Below are positions 12,599 through 27,179 of a stretch of DNA of 42,896 nt, piece after piece. The notes under the pieces are model-generated. The model was not told the origin of the DNA and searched no databases. It was given only the letters and a program-made list of their open reading frames with translations. The first letter of the stretch is position 1. Each line of letters starts with the position of its first letter. Source of the DNA: Globomyces pollinis-pini (Eukaryota; Chytridiomycota; Chytridiomycetes; Rhizophydiales; Globomycetaceae); assembly GCA_025399215.1 (NCBI GenBank), contig MU621229.1:1170-44065 (forward strand), written 5' to 3'. Position numbers and translations under genes: made by a program.

Positions 12599-14913
12599 AT
12601 GTCTACGTTAGTCTTGAAACCTCCAAATTTGTCAATACCAAAATCAACGGATTCAAATGTCACATCACCATTAAAGTCTAGTTTTCGAGACCCAGCAAAG
12701 CAGTTGGTTTCTAAAGCTGCTCGTCGCTTTACATTTGGAACTTCTGCGCCTACAGAAAGACCAATTCAACAAACTATTCCACCAGCAATAAGTATAAACT
12801 CATGTGTAGATTTGGTGAATCAAATCATTTATGAGTTGGCATGTTTGAAAGGAATTATTTCAGGAATCGACTCTATCAGTTATCAAATTACTGAAATGAA
12901 GGTTTGATATTCTTTTATAAATAGATAGGATTCAATCCTTGGTCGACAAAATGAAATTGAAGCTTTTAAAGATATCAAGATTATATCATCTGGAACGGCA
13001 ATTCCTAAAACTCCATTTGTATCTACCAGTTTTCCGGAAGATGATATCTTAAGTCCAGTCGGACAACACCCATTTCAAAGACCTGATGAAGATACTCTAA
13101 CTCTAACCCAATGGATTTACGATTTGCAAAAGAATTTGTGGATATTAAGTGACAAATGTCAGCGTTATGAGAAAACAATGACATCAATTCTTAATCAGAA
13201 TTCTCGAAAGAAAAAGTTGGCTGAATTAGTCAACTCAGTACATAAATCATGGGTCAATTTGATGTTGAACTTGAATTTGGTGATTCAACAAGAGCAGAAG
13301 AGTAATCAGGCTAATACCTCGGATAATTTAACCAAATTGGCAGTCGCAACTGGTTTAACAGATTGGCTAGGTAATAATGTAACATAGCCCACATACTAGA
13401 TTTGAATGTGAATGATGCTAAAGCAGTCTATATGCAAGGAGAAAAATATCTGCTAGGATATGGTGTCCCACAAAGCTTTGAAACCGCTTATAAGCGCTAT
13501 GAAGTAAATTATTCTATACTTATAAAGTAGAGTGCCGCCAAATCCAACTTACCAGAAGCCCTTAATATGATGGGAGTAATGTGTGAGTTTGGCTTGGGAA
13601 GGCAAACGGATATCGCTTTGGGCCATAAATATTACACAATGGCAGCTAAACTGGATTGCCCAGAAGCGCTGAATCATTTAGGAAGACTCAATGAGTCGGG
13701 TAAAGGATGCGAAGTGTCCTATAAGAATGCAGTAGCTAGCTACAAGCGTGCATCACAGTTGGGATTCGATGATGCTACCACAAACTATGGTAATAATCGA
13801 TTATTCATGAAAGGATATATGGTTGAACATGGTCTTGGCTGTCCAGAAGATAAAAGACTTGCATTTGAGCTGTACAAATCTGCAGCAGATAAAGGATTTG
13901 CTCGAGCTCAAAATGCACTCGGGAACTGCTTTTATAAAGGAATTGGTGTGAGCAAAGACTATTTCCAGGCCAGTATTTTGTATCGCAAAGCTTCTGAGCA
14001 GGTATACTTTTGAAGTTGTAATAGTTAGGGGTATACTCCTGCGCATAATAATCTTGGAATTTGCTATGAAGAAGGACAAGGAGTCCCAAAAGACTTGGGT
14101 CAAGCTAAAGTGTGTTATAAACAAGCAGCGGAAAAGCACCATCCAAACGCAACCAATAATTTAGGTTACATGTTATTGTTGGAAAAGAATTACATTGAAG
14201 CAATCCAACAATTTTATTTAGCGAAAACACTAGGTAATGTGGATGCTACATTTCAACTTGGTTATCTATATGAGTTAGGTTGCTCAGATAACAGTGGTGT
14301 GATTTTGGGGCCCGATTTACACATGGCCTTAAGATTTTATCAAGAGTGTGCTGTAAAGGTAATACGAACTGATTAAACGTAGGGACATATAAAAGCCATC
14401 CTTAGAATGGCATCTCTTTTAATTTGTGGACCAGAGTCAATAATGGACATACCAACTGCAGTGTCTATATTGAATATTGCTGCAAATCCACCAAACTCAC
14501 GAAAACCAAGTACAAAAGACGATCCAGAGAATCGAGTCATCCAAGCATCCCTTCATGGAGATCCAGATGCACAAAATTTGCTGGGTATAGTATATTATTG
14601 ATTAAATTGTAGGTGAACTTTGTGAACTTGGTCTTCACGATGGACCAGATGGATCTCCTGATATTTCTAAAGCGGTTTCTTATTATCGATCAGCGATGAA
14701 GCAAGGGCATGCGCGAGCGATTTTCAACCTAGGAGCATTATATGAGAATGGAACAGGAGTTTCTCAGGATATGCAAAAGGCCCTAACACTTTATAAGGAG
14801 GTATATATATATAAATTAATTTTTAGGCTAGTAAACGAGGGAGTGAAGAGTCGCAATTACGGATTCAAGAGTTGATTGACTTGGATATCATCAGCCTTGA
14901 ATTTACAAATTAA
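12599..14913 (+). CDS. Sel1-repeat (TPR-like) protein
   Basis: Model of 700 aa; introns 12902-12928, 13371-13399, 13504-13530, 13790-13813, 14002-14028, 14359-14382, 14585-14612 and 14801-14826. The first 260 residues are low-complexity then helical. About ten Sel1 repeats follow, for example AKSNLPEALNMMGVMCEFG, AADKGFARAQNALGNCFYKG and AHNNLGICYEEGQGVPKD. Sel1 repeats are alpha-solenoids that scaffold complexes such as ER-associated degradation or chitin synthase activation. No signal peptide, membrane span or prenylation site is seen, so a specific role is unknown. The 24-nt intron at 13790 keeps the frame if retained, but its removal restores the canonical repeat (NYGYMVEHGLG). The stop lies 63 bp before the SMC3 start codon. 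Confidence 0.9.
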
Positions 14914-14976
14914 TTAAAAAGAATTTCTATTTTTGTATTTTTGTTTTTCATTTTTATATTTTTTCGGACACCTTGA

Positions 14977-19146
<4,170 letters not shown>

Positions 19147-19343
19147 TGATAACCAATGAAATATAGTTGCATATTCTTGTTTATTAATTGGTTTTTTTTT
19201 CTTGAATTGAATAGTTGATCTAAAGACTGTCATTATGATTGAATTTTCTCTCTCTCAACAGGGTCAAAAAAGTGGTGAAAAACTGGAAATCCCAACCAAA
19301 AAACCAACCAATTAACAACTAAAAAGACTCTATCATTACCAAT

Positions 19344-19814
19344 AGTATGGAACTATTTCTCACGCTAGTGCCGACTCCAAAGAAACAGAAAACTAGATTT
19401 CCAGCAGCTCGAATCAAAAGAATCATGCGATCAGATGAAGATGTTGGCAAAGTATCTCAAGTCACTCCAGTTTTAATTGCAAAAGCTTTAGAATGTTTTC
19501 TAGCAGCTTTACTGAAAACTACTGTTGAAGAAATTAGACAACGAGAAGCCAAAAAAATGACAGTCTCTCATTTGTAAATTTAAAAATACAAAGTAACATA
19601 TAGGAAAAAAGCTGTGATGAATGAACCCAAATTTGATTTCTTATTAGATTTAGTAAAAGATTTACCTGATCCTATTGATGGTGGTAATGGTGCTGATGAA
19701 AAACCAAAACGAAAACGACGAAGTAAAAAGGAAATTGAAGCTGAAAGAGAAGCCAAAGAAGCTGCTAAAGAAGCTGCAAAAGAAGCAAAAGCTAATGATA
19801 TTAAACAGGAATGA
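19344..19814 (+). CDS. DRAP1: NC2-alpha / DRAP1 (histone-fold TBP corepressor)
   Basis: Model of 138 aa with introns 19345-19368 and 19574-19603. The histone fold runs from TRFPAARIKRIMRSDEDVGKV to LECFLAALL and AKKMTVSHLKKAV, followed by PKFDFLLDLV, all typical of the NC2-alpha subunit that binds TBP with NC2-beta and blocks preinitiation complexes. A basic (KRKRRSKK) and Glu/Ala-rich tail follows. Splicing the 24-nt intron joins A19344 to TG at 19369-19370, making ATG and an N-terminus MPTPKKQKTRF, closely like family members. An alternative in-frame ATG at 19347 inside that intron gives MELFLTLVPTPKK if it is retained. The family assignment is firm; the start is inferred. Confidence 0.92.
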
Positions 19815-19895
19815 ATGTAATAAAATATTTTTAATTGCATTAACTGGATCTATATTCTTTTATTGGTGAAATGCATTGCTTTAGTAAGGTTGACG

Positions 19896-20599
19896 TTATT
19901 CTTTCTTTTCAAAAATCAAAGTAGTCACTTTTTGACCAGAAACTCCACCAAATGTGAAGGAAGGATATTTCACCTTATCAATCATATTAAACTTGATTGA
20001 AAATCTGGCTAATAATTCTGATTCTGTCCAATTGCAAGATGTGATCAACAGTAAACCTTTTGGAAGTAGTAGGTCGTACACTGCATTAACATACTGATTT
20101 GCTGGTGTAATTGTACCGGGAAGTTGATACTGATCTGCTGATGCTAAAGAGATTGCATCAAAAGTTCCCTTATCCAATGCCAAGTTTACTTTTCCAATCG
20201 CATCCACTTGGGTTTTATCTAATAAATCCACTTGTTTAAATGATATTGATTTTTGTTCATCTTTTGCAATATTGGTACATAAATCAATAGATTGCTTTGA
20301 ATAATCAATTCCCATTAAATCATTAAACTCCAAATCATTCAATAAAAAAAGTAAATGACCATTTCCACAACCTAAATCCAATATTTTTGTAGATTTATCA
20401 GATATATTCTCTTCTACCCAATCTACCATTCTCTCTGCTGAATCCATTCCAAACCAAATCTCCCCTTTATCACCAGAATGCACATAATTCTCAATTTCTC
20501 TATCATAAATATCATCCCAGCTGTAATCTAATGAATCATTATAATAGTCTTTTACTATTGCTTGGTCCCTAACTTTGACGGGTTCAACTCTGAATCCAT
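19896..20599 (-). CDS. EFM4: Efm4-type eEF1A lysine methyltransferase (METTL10 family)
   Basis: Model of 222 aa with one 35-nt intron (20521-20555). Removing the intron restores the family N-terminus KLGTKQYWDDIYDREIENY, followed by GDKGEIWFG. SAM motif I is ILDLGCGNGHLL, then GIDYS, KVNLALDKGTFDAISL and the post-motif SCNWTESELL, ending with FSFGG-like FTFGGVSGQKV. Efm4/METTL10 methylates a lysine in elongation factor eEF1A in the cytosol. The start at 20599 (MDSELNPS) is preferred; an unspliced frame would wrongly start at 20642. It is convergent with NC2-alpha, with 81 bp between stops, and divergent from phytochelatin synthase. Confidence 0.95.
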
Positions 20600-20949
20600 T
20601 TTGAAATCCAATTGGAAAAGAAACAAAAAAAATGCAATTCACAAAACTGAACTTGGATGAAGAAACTTACACAAATGAAAGAATAAAGATAGCAAGTTGA
20701 ATTGAAGATTGAATGAATAACGAGAACCGATTCTAATAATGTATCATACATCTACGTTCCAGGTGTTCTAATGTAGCTGTTACTAGCATAGTTATCAATA
20801 AATCACTTATTATTAAATCGTTTGATTATTAAAATTGGGTACGTGCAGATTTACAGCGCATCCTTTTCTCTTTGCAGTTTACGGCTCGCGATAAATTATT
20901 GACCTGTTGATCTTTCCTTAAACATTCCACTGGATTTAAATTAAAAATC
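20600..20949. promoter_or_regulatory. 350-bp divergent intergenic region
   Basis: This AT-rich gap lies between the start codons of the Efm4-like and phytochelatin synthase genes and probably carries both promoters. A GC-richer patch at about 20845-20895 (GTGCAG, CAGCGCATC, GGCTCGCGA) stands out. No canonical metal-response element (TGCRCNC) was found by eye. No RNA gene is evident. Confidence 0.35.
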
Positions 20950-22470
20950 ATGGCAAACAATCAATCTGCTGCTGGTACACCTCCAACTACTCCTCGTTCG
21001 TTCTATAAACGTACCTTACCTGTAAATATCAACCCTTGAATTTTTAAAATTTAATAGGATTCTTGTATTGCTCTTAATTCAGAGCAAGGCAAAAGATTAT
21101 TTCAAACTGCAATCAATACTGAATATATGGAGATTTACTATGAATTATCAACGCAATTTTTGACCCAATCCGAACCAGCCTACTGTGGGCTAGCTACTTT
21201 ATGTATGAGTTTAAATGCTCTACAAGTTGATCCGCTAAGAAAATGGAAGGGTGGTATCTATCAAAAACTTTATTAAAAATATAGGTTGGAGATGGTATGA
21301 TGAAACCATGTTGGATTGTTGTCGATCGTTGGAGCATATAAAAGAAAAAGGTGTTACCATGGGGGAGTTGAATTGTTTAGCACGTTGTAATGGTCTTCGT
21401 ACTGAGATGAGACGCGCTGATCAAACGTAAGATTCTATACTTTTAAACGGCTAGTACGAAAGAATCATTTTTAAAAGCATTAAAAGAATCTGTTCGATCA
21501 TCTGATGTTGTCATGGTTGATTTATTTGAGACTGACATCTATAGATTGTGTCCTTTAGCAGAAAAACGCTAGGTCAAACAGGGGACGGTCACTTCAGGTA
21601 TGTCACAGTAATACTAATATAAAGTCCAATTGGAGGGTATATCGCTTAAAAGCTAACATCATAACAGCTATAACGAAGCAGAAGATATGGTGTTGATTTT
21701 AGACGTTGCGAGATTCAAGTATTCCACATATTGGATTACTTTTGATTTATTATGGGAATCCTTGCATCCACATGATTCTGCAACCAAAAAGCCAAGAGGA
21801 TATATGGTGTTAAGAAGGGGTCAATTACGTCAACATGGTTGTACGAGATTAAAAGTAAACAGCGAATCCTGGGTTGATTTAAGAACATCTATTTTCGAAG
21901 AATTTCCAAGAGTCGTGAATCAACTGGGAGATATGGTTACTCCAGAGATATTCCTAAAAACTTTAATTCAATCAATTCCAGGTATTTATCTGATTGATCC
22001 TAATAGGTTTAGTGAATTTTTCAACCGTCATTGAAAACCATTTGAATTTATTTTCGGAAAATGAACAAGAACACGCTGATAGTTCGTTAGATCAGTATAT
22101 TGAATCTTTGAATGAGTTACTAAAAGAGTTATCAAACACAAAATTATACAAACAGATTCTTGAATTGGTGGATCATCACTCATTAATAAGAAGCTTTATC
22201 AATAACTTCTCTGGGAAATCATTTATGGATACATTTCCGGAATCGGCCATATCAAATGTGAACGAATTTGTAGCTTATCTTACGCTATTTATTCTCACTC
22301 TTATGGATTACAATCAGAATTTCTATCAGAATTTGAAAGATCCTCTGAAATCCAATTTGGTTGATCTATTTAACGTCGAATCTGAACTCATCAGTCAAGA
22401 GATTCACAGTATTCGGGATCAGTTTAGCAGTTTGGAAAATTACTGTTGTCAAGGTTGTCAAGGGAAATAG
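20950..22470 (+). CDS. PCS: phytochelatin synthase
   Basis: Model of 437 aa; introns 21022-21057, 21254-21284, 21427-21454, 21516-21544, 21598-21624, 21637-21667 and 21982-22006. The papain-like N-terminal domain is clear: SFYKRTLP, TQSEPAYCGLATLCMSLNAL (catalytic Cys), RKWKGGWRWYDETMLDCC, LNCLARCNG, SRKTLGQTGDGHFSPIGGY (catalytic His) and DMVLILDVARFKY (catalytic Asp). The enzyme is a gamma-glutamylcysteine dipeptidyl transpeptidase that builds phytochelatins from glutathione when metals such as Cd, Zn or Cu are bound. The C-terminal domain is helical and poorly conserved, as usual, and ends with a small Cys cluster (YCCQGCQG) that could sense metal. All three catalytic residues are present, so activity is likely. 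Confidence 0.96.
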
Positions 22471-22669
22471 TATTTAAATAAGTCGATGTTGGTTTTCAAT
22501 TCCAATATATTGATTTTATCAGTAGTTAAATAATCAGCATGATTCTTTTTATCGTAATAGTATTTGATTTATATGGGAAAGATATCCATGTGTTTTGATG
22601 GATGAATATGGAAGGTAGTGAATTGAATGACCTCATCTATTTTCGGTTCTGTATTAAAACTTTCATAAA

Positions 22670-24227
22670 ATGTTCCTTAATTTAATGATATATTTAATTC
22701 TATGTCTACAAGTATCTGCTCATACAATGTTGCAATCCCAATGGCTGGATTCCCCAAACTGCGAAGGTCCTCCAAACATAATGTTATTGTATACGATATC
22801 CACAGTGACAGTACAAATGGCAAGTTCTCATAATAGTACAAGAGCCAGCTTATTTGAAAGTCAAATGGAAGATGCTGATTACGGGTCGTGTGGTGTCGCA
22901 TTCGGGTTCGTTGATGGTGGATGTTGTTATAGCGTTTTAGATTTAAGCTTATCTGGTGGATACACAAGTGGAAGACCAGCGTTAATTAATGATACTAATG
23001 GTCAAAAACGATTACCTTTGGAAGCCAACAATAATGCTTACTGTAATGTCAGTCTTGTAGAAGACTATAATGGATCTCACATTGGATTCATATCAATTCT
23101 TGCTCACACTGATCGATGTATTGATCAAAGATTCAAATGCTATACAAATCAATCGTTCTCGTATTATTCTGAAGATAATTGTGAAGGAACAGTAACCAAT
23201 ATGGCATTGACCCAAACTGCCATATTTGTTGACAGTTTGGGGTATGTATCCTATCAGATCGTATCTGGAGGAGAATCTACCAAAACTTTCACCACATACA
23301 TTCCCAATACTCTTTCAGTTGCACCCAATACTTCAGTGAACGGTATACTACAATGGTTACTATTTGCCATTGCAATATCATGCGACCTTTGGAATTTCAT
23401 AAGTTTATTTACAAAGTTCAATGCAAAACGAACTAGATTTAATGGAGCGTGTCTAGTAAATCAAATCATGTGGATAGTCCACAGTGTCATACACATAATT
23501 TATTGGAGAACACCTTTACCAAATACCAGTCAATCCAAAACATTGCAAGGGTCAATGTTGTTAATTATTTCGTTTTGTCAGAATATAGGAACTCTCTTTT
23601 CCACACTTCAAACGATGAAAGTATTTGTCGCATTTCGAATGGTTACTGACTTTAAAAGACCAGAATGGGCTATTAAATACTTTTTAATCGCACTTCATTT
23701 TGTATTTGGAGGTTTGTTTTCACTTAATTTTATAGTTAGGAGGATATTATGTTGGTGTTTGTCATCGCGAAAATAATGGAATCCCATTTTGTATTCCAAC
23801 CCATTTAGCTAAATTATGGTCAAGAATCAATCCAATTTGGATCATAATTGTATTTTTATGGAATACAATTCCAATTTTGTATATTGCTGCAACAATATCA
23901 TCCAAAATGTTTCCTAAACTGACACTTTTACAAAAATGTTCAAGGATATATGGATTATGCTCAAAAACCTTTCAGTTATTGGTATTGCAAATCTTTTTTG
24001 CTTTATCTTATGTGGTTATTGCTATTTTAACTGGGTTTACAATAGGGCCTGTTGATAGCTTTGAAACATACACTGGATTCGTGATTTGCACTACCATCTT
24101 ATCCGTCCATTCTTGTTTAAATACACTTTTATTGGAAGCATTTGCCAAATTTGTAACTTCAATAGCTCCTAATGTCACTGTTACCACTGAAGCAAAAACC
24201 AACATCACCTCTATTAAGGATACGTGA
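22670..24227 (+). CDS. orphan seven-transmembrane protein with Cys-rich ectodomain
   Basis: Model of 509 aa with one 28-nt intron (23712-23739), which restores the frame (FGGYYVGVCHRENNG). A signal peptide (MFLNLMIYLILCLQVSA) is followed by a roughly 210-residue lumenal or extracellular domain with many Cys and several N-glycosylation sites (NDT, NVS, NGS, NQS, NTS). Seven hydrophobic spans follow, starting near ILQWLLFAIAISCDLWNF and ending near FVICTTILSVHSCLNTLLLEAF. The layout (signal peptide, glycosylated ectodomain, 7TM, short tail) is that of a cell-surface receptor. I see no motif of a known GPCR class, so the function is unknown. It is convergent with the VASt gene, 66 bp apart. Confidence 0.85.
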
Positions 24228-24293
24228 TATTTGAACATTTGTAAAAAATATGTGAATATATTTGAACTTTGATCCTATAAAACATGTACAAGT

Positions 24294-25963
24294 TTATTTG
24301 TTATTACCAATAAATTGTAAGAGTGAAGACATCCCAAAGAGAAAGACCATTATTTCTAAACTATACAAAACAAAATAGACCTGAGTTCTCATTTTCGGTA
24401 CGAGCAGATCAGACTTACATTTTATGCAACCACATTCTCGAGCAAGCGTACAAAATATTCCTGGAAGAGCAGGATCTACCGAAGTTCTATTATCATCTTC
24501 AACTTGAACAGCTTTTGGTAGTTGATAAAAATCACTAATTGAGTAAGTTGATGTGGGTGGCATTTCAAAATCAATACTACGTGCTTTGCCTTTAACGCTA
24601 TTTAAATTCTGCTTTTTTGTATAATCCAAGTCGGCAGATTGAGAACGAGATCGTGTGCTTGAAGGTTGATCATCGAACATGTATGCTTTCATTTTACGGG
24701 TTGACTTTCTTAGCGGCAATTCGGGTTTTTGCAAATAATCATCTGAAGAATCAGTAACAGGGCTTTTGGTGTATTTTGCTTGAAATGATAATGGGGTTTC
24801 ATGTCGTTTAGGAAGCTCAGGAGGTTCACCTGCTTGATTCTTTACTCGTATCTTGGTTGAATATATTGGTTTACTACCAGGTGATGTGCTACATTGTATG
24901 TAATTTACAGTTGGCTGTTGTAGCTGTATTTGTGTTGAGTAAACTGGATTATTAAAAATAGATTGTGGTCCATAGAGCTTTGCTTTTGGCTCTTTTAGGT
25001 TCTGCGAGTAGAGCGTTGTACTAGTGGGTTCTTTTTGCATTAGCTTACTCTGTACGGTAGGATGGACTAAACTTCGTTTCATCGTTCCATAGAGATTGGT
25101 CTTATCATTAGTTTTGGTTTGAAATAATATCTGTGCAACATCTTCTCCATCAAGTTTTCTTGGACCTTGGACGTTTGAGGTTGGATGAGCATCGGTTACA
25201 CTATTAACTTTTGCCATTTCATTCAATCGGTATTGCAAACTTGCGTAAAAGCCAATAAATTCACTCAAGACTTGCGTTGTTTTCTTGGTTGGTTTCTTTG
25301 ATGCTGTTACGTTAACAGACACTGTAGATTTAATTAAGGTACCCACTCCAAATGGCGATATACACATTTTATGTCTAACTTCATAATTTTTTGAAGTTGG
25401 AACAATAATTACATCGTATATATATCCACTAATGACGTTAATTGTGCAAATGATTACTCTAAAGTGGTTGTTAAGTTCTGAGTTTGAATATTGTGGATCT
25501 TTCCTGTTCCAACTGATAGAAGGTTATTAAATTGGAAACTTACATAAAGGTTTTCTTTTTGCCATTGTAGTATATGATACTAAACGCTGTTTAGTGAGTT
25601 GATTGATAAACTCCCAAGGAGATGTATGTAAATCTAATAAATTAGGAGTCTTACTACTTTACCAGAAATCCCTGTTTCTTCTAATACGCCAAGCATCAGT
25701 TCTTCCCCAGCTTCATCAAACAAATTGAAAATCAAAGAGTCAATTGGAATGTTAAAAACATCTTTGGAAATGATGTGATCTAAATGAGGTGTTTTGCAAA
25801 AGCAAGATTCAGCGTCTTTAAATGGTTCAAAAACTGTCTTTTGAGTATCCTCAGAACTCGTTTCGGTGAGGTGATTGACTTGATCATCATCAGAATCCAG
25901 TGATGTGGTATTGTGATTGATTTTTTTGTATAGCTTTCTATTAAACAACTGATCTTGTAGCAT
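24294..25963 (-). CDS. VASt-domain protein, possible lipid-transfer or contact-site factor
   Basis: Model of 526 aa; introns 25634-25662, 25513-25543 and 25429-25457. After about 45 acidic residues comes a VASt-like segment: CFCKTPHLDHIISKDVFNIP, then LHTSPWEFINQLTKQRLVSYTT and YDVIIVPTSKNYEVRHKMCIS. In Lam/GRAMD1 proteins this domain binds and moves sterols at ER-plasma membrane contacts. Here no GRAM domain precedes it. The rest is disordered, with repeated Tyr motifs (PVYSTQ, PIYSTK, LYGTM, LYSQN) and Pro-rich pieces. The C-terminal stretch VYFVLYSLEIMVFLFGMSSLLQFIG could be a tail anchor, but a possible 25-nt intron starts just before it (GTCTATTTTG) and would remove the anchor. Confidence 0.72.
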
Positions 25964-26242
25964 TCAATGATGTATATTAAAGGATGATTAATGAAGCTTT
26001 ATTGGACCAGCACAAAATGTCTGTGGTTTTTGAAAACTGTCTGTGCATTGTTAGATACTGTCATGGGGTGATAGAAACAGACAATCTGACTATTTATTTT
26101 TCAATATTGCATCCACTCGCATCGATCGGGAAAATAATTGTAAAGGGGTAAAGGTAGCAATAAGTACGTATGTACGAGATTTTCAAAGCGTTACAATGTT
26201 ACTCATTTGACATTAATACAAATGCAGTAGTTATATATATAT

Positions 26243-26818
26243 TTATACCAACCACAAGTTAAATACTATCAAATAGATCAGCTCAGTGAAATAAAAACCA
26301 CGCAAACAAGCTGACGTAGTTGTAGTTGTCGTTGGCTGCGGACATTTCACTGGAGTAATCAATCCAGTAGTTATTTCAACTGATGTAGTTTTAGTTGATG
26401 AGGATGGTCGCCTAGATGAAGTAGTTGTTACAACAGCAACAGTTTTTGTAGTTGGACCAGATCCATATGAGCATTCTCCCCGAACGTAGTAGAAGCCTTC
26501 ACCCGTAGTATCTTTAAGTTTAGAGCATTGCTTTGATTTGTTAGATCGATACGATAGTAGAGCACTTGACTGTTCACAGTTGTTTTTAGAATCAAAGTAA
26601 TTTAGTGTGGTTGTTCCATTTGAATTGCAAATAGGTCGAATCCATCCATCATCCAACGAAGAGCACTGGTTGTAAAAAAAAGGAAATGTCAATCGAACGG
26701 TACATTCATCGTTGGCGTATAGAAAGAATGAAGCGTCGTTAGGGTTCGAACCAACTCGGTTTTGATTTGATGAATAATGGGCCAAACTAAGGAAAGGAAG
26801 AATAAAGATCCAGAGCAT
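26243..26818 (-). CDS. secreted, probably GPI-anchored Cys-rich surface protein
   Basis: This intronless 191-aa frame starts with a signal peptide (MLWIFILPFLSLAHYS). A globular part with about nine Cys follows (DECTVRLTFPFFYNQC..., CNSNGTTTLNYFDSKNNCEQ, GEGFYYVRGECSYG). Then comes a Thr/Ser-rich stalk (VVTTTSSRRPSSSTKTTSVEI, TTTTTTSA) and a hydrophobic C-terminus (YFTELIYLIVFNLWLV). This is the layout of a GPI-anchored cell-wall or surface protein. No family is recognised. Confidence 0.75.
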   Translation of the reverse strand: MLWIFILPFLSLAHYSSNQNRVGSNPNDASFFLYANDECTVRLTFPFFYNQCSSLDDGWIRPICNSNGTTTLNYFDSKNNCEQSSALLSYRSNKSKQCSKLKDTTGEGFYYVRGECSYGSGPTTKTVAVVTTTSSRRPSSSTKTTSVEITTGLITPVKCPQPTTTTTTSACLRGFYFTELIYLIVFNLWLV

Positions 26819-27179
26819 TTAACAATTTGGTCAAATAGAGCGCTGTGAATTTCTAGATCACTTGCAGGACACAGACAGTCAGTTCATTAATTTGTTATTC
26901 ACAAAATATGTACAATCAATTCGTAACACCTCTCCCCACAGAATACTTTGTTAAATTTACCATGAAGGTATTGTAATACTTGTTACACAGTGTTTTATTT
27001 AGTGACCAAAAGAGTTCAACTATCTTACAGAACACATGGTAATGAAAATCACATGTAGTTTGAGAGTTGTCGATTGAACATTTTTCACTCTCAATTTCAG
27101 CACAATTTATCAACAAACAGTTGCATCAAGAGTCCAAATTGTTCTATAGTCCCATAGTTCTAAAAGTGGTAAATGCAAA
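26819..27179. other. 361-bp intergenic region
   Basis: This gap lies between the start codons of the divergent GPI-type and M13 peptidase genes. It contains only short frames without family resemblance and presumably carries both promoters. No repeat, RNA gene or clear regulatory motif was seen. Confidence 0.4.

Noticed and set aside
20600..20642. Longer N-terminus of the Efm4-like protein (MNCIFFVSFPIG...)
   Set aside because: It arises from reading through the 35-nt intron. Splicing restores the conserved GTKQYWDDIYDRE and a start at 20599.
25580..25620. Apparent frameshift in the VASt domain after LHTSPWE
   Set aside because: It came from a miscopied reverse complement. Rereading gives WEFINQLTKQRLVSY in one frame, and the complete model is an exact multiple of three.
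26740..26770. GGTTCGAACC resembling a tRNA T-arm
   Set aside because: It lies inside the coding sequence of the GPI-type protein and no acceptor or anticodon stems fit around it.
26916..27116. 66-codon minus-strand frame between the GPI-type gene and the M13 gene
   Set aside because: It has no family resemblance, overlaps the promoter region of M13, and no short introns extend it.
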